Assembly: GCA_029934195.1 (NCBI GenBank)
Contig: JAOZMQ010000018.1
Coordinates: 1-15,324, forward strand
DNA from: Candidatus Cloacimonadota bacterium
Lineage (GTDB): Bacteria > Cloacimonadota > Cloacimonadia > Cloacimonadales > JAOZMQ01
Reading direction: 5' to 3'
DNA: 15,324 nt
Made by a program: the position numbers and the translations under genes
Shown here: piece after piece, positions 14,767-15,324 of the stretch
How the letters are laid out: the number at the start of each line of letters is the position of its first letter
Numbering within the stretch: the first letter of the stretch is position 1
The notes under the pieces: generated by a model
The model's database searches: none
The model's input: the letters and a program-made list of their open reading frames with translations, nothing else
Told to the model about the DNA's origin: nothing

Positions 14767-15132
14767 TTAAAGAATTTTAAATATCTTTAGTATTGATTGT
14801 CTTAACGAATTTAATGAGAAAGGTTTCAGTAAATAACCATCAGCTTTTATATCTAAACTTTCTTCTTGAGATTTTGATGGTTCATATCCTGTCATCAGAA
14901 TTACTGGAATATCTGGTCTTAAAGTTTTAATTGTCTTCAACAACTTGAGACCATTCATTTTTGGCATTCTGATATCTGTAATAATTAAATTGAAATCAGT
15001 TTTAGTGCAAGCAGTTAGAGCTTCTTCTCCATTTGCAGCCTCTACGACATAATAATTGAATGATTGGAGAAATTCTGAAATAATTTCTCTGATATTTTCT
15101 TCATCATCAACAACCAATATGTTTTTTGACAT
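14767..15132 (-). CDS. Single-domain response regulator (CheY-like)
   Basis: The 121-residue protein is a receiver domain alone. It has the acidic pocket D10/E11 (VVDDEEN), phosphoacceptor D53 in LIITDIRMPKMNG, T81 (ILMTGYEP) and K103 (LLKPF), so it should accept phosphate from a histidine kinase. With no output domain it could act as a phosphate shuttle or sink, or bind a partner when phosphorylated, as CheY does with FliM. ATG 15132 follows a good ribosome-binding site, AAGGA at 15140-15144 with 7 bases spacing. It lies 86 bases after a gene whose product ends with IDALF motifs that resemble the CheY-binding peptide of FliM. No chemotaxis gene is otherwise visible. Confidence 0.93.
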   Translation of the reverse strand: MSKNILVVDDEENIREIISEFLQSFNYYVVEAANGEEALTACTKTDFNLIITDIRMPKMNGLKLLKTIKTLRPDIPVILMTGYEPSKSQEESLDIKADGYLLKPFSLNSLRQSILKIFKIL

Positions 15133-15149
15133 AGGCAGATCCTTTTTTA

Positions 15150-15165
15150 CAATCTAATTAGATTG
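15150..15165. repeat. Perfect 16-bp palindrome (possible operator)
   Basis: CAATCTAATTAGATTG is a perfect dyad without a loop, just upstream of the ribosome-binding site of the CheY-like gene. The lack of a loop and of a T-run argues against a terminator and favours a binding site for a dimeric regulator. It overlaps the -10 and spacer of the putative promoter. Confidence 0.5.
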
Positions 15166-15178
15166 CAATATTTATCAA
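15151..15178 (-). promoter_or_regulatory. Possible sigma-70-type promoter of the regulatory operon
   Basis: On the minus strand TTGATA (15173-15178) is followed after 16 bases by TAGATT (15151-15156). The -35 matches consensus at 5 of 6 positions and the -10 at 4 of 6. Transcription would begin a few bases before the ribosome-binding site of the CheY-like gene. AT-rich sequence produces such matches often. Confidence 0.3.
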
Positions 15179-15218
15179 TTTTTATTATGGAAATTATTAA
15201 ATTTTTTATTATAAATAA

Positions 15219-15324
15219 TTATTTATCTTTCTTTTCATCATTTGAAGCAAATAGGGCATCAATATCAACATCTTCTTCTACTTTTGGCTTACTTTCAGGT
15301 TTATTACTAAAAAGAGCATCAATA
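15219..15324 (-). CDS. C-terminal tail of a protein with tandem IDALF motifs (N-terminus beyond window)
   Basis: Only the last 34 residues of this protein lie in the window; the stop is TAA at 15219-15221. The tail is acidic and lysine-rich and contains two copies of the same motif 20 residues apart: IDALFSN at its start and DIDALFASN near the end. The partial codon at the edge ends in T, which fits Asp, so the first copy may also be DIDALF. The rest (KPESKPKVEEDV, then EKKDK) looks disordered. The motif resembles the SQ-DEIDALL peptide at the FliM N-terminus that binds phosphorylated CheY. Further copies may lie upstream. The function of the main body is unknown. Confidence 0.75.
   Translation of the reverse strand, partial: IDALFSNKPESKPKVEEDVDIDALFASNDEKKDK

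Noticed and set aside
15150..15165. The palindrome as a rho-independent terminator of the upstream gene.
   Set aside because: It has no loop, little GC in the stem and no T-run after it on the minus strand.
1..15324. A defence island, prophage or insertion sequence.
   Set aside because: There is no nuclease, integrase, transposase, phage structural gene, direct-repeat boundary or shift in base composition that I can see.

Overview
The window is AT-rich (roughly 30% G+C by eye) and every gene I can support lies on the minus strand, so transcription runs from the right edge to the left. Genes are packed tightly, with stop/start overlaps at many junctions. I see no rRNA, tRNA, CRISPR array or insertion sequence. 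Two features point to a Gram-negative bacterium of the broad Fibrobacterota-Chlorobiota-Bacteroidota type, possibly an uncultured relative such as Cloacimonadota or Delongbacteria: an exported beta-propeller protein ending in a type IX-secretion/FlgD-like C-terminal domain, and polysaccharide deacetylase-like proteins of the kind often found in Bacteroidota glycan clusters. The phylum is inference; no marker gene is present.

Regulatory block (about 11,105 to 15,324). In transcription order it holds the tail of a protein with two copies of an IDALF motif, a stand-alone CheY-like receiver, a 91-residue protein with a Cys-Gly-Cys-Gly motif, a receiver joined to a coiled coil and a SHOCT-like tail, a soluble PAS-containing histidine kinase, and an NtrC-type sigma-54 activator. 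One kinase therefore sits beside three receiver proteins. A possible promoter overlapped by a perfect 16-bp palindrome lies before the CheY-like gene.

Glycan block (1 to about 11,073). It starts with a deacetylase-fold protein that has lost key active-site residues. A 90-bp gap follows, carrying three alternating TGTAAA half-sites. Next come an 800-residue fusion of two GT4 glycosyltransferases, a WecA-type polyprenyl-phosphate sugar-1-phosphate transferase, an exported PorZ-like propeller protein, a further GT4 glycosyltransferase, a SAM-dependent methyltransferase, and a deacetylase with its active site intact that runs off the left edge.

Reading as a whole (inference): the transferase would start a lipid-linked glycan in the inner membrane, the glycosyltransferases would extend it, and the methyltransferase and intact deacetylase would modify it. 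The propeller/CTD protein would act at the cell surface. In Porphyromonas, PorZ binds the anionic LPS used to anchor type IX secretion cargo, so this cluster may couple a dedicated surface glycan to protein display, under a sigma-54-linked phosphorelay encoded next to it.
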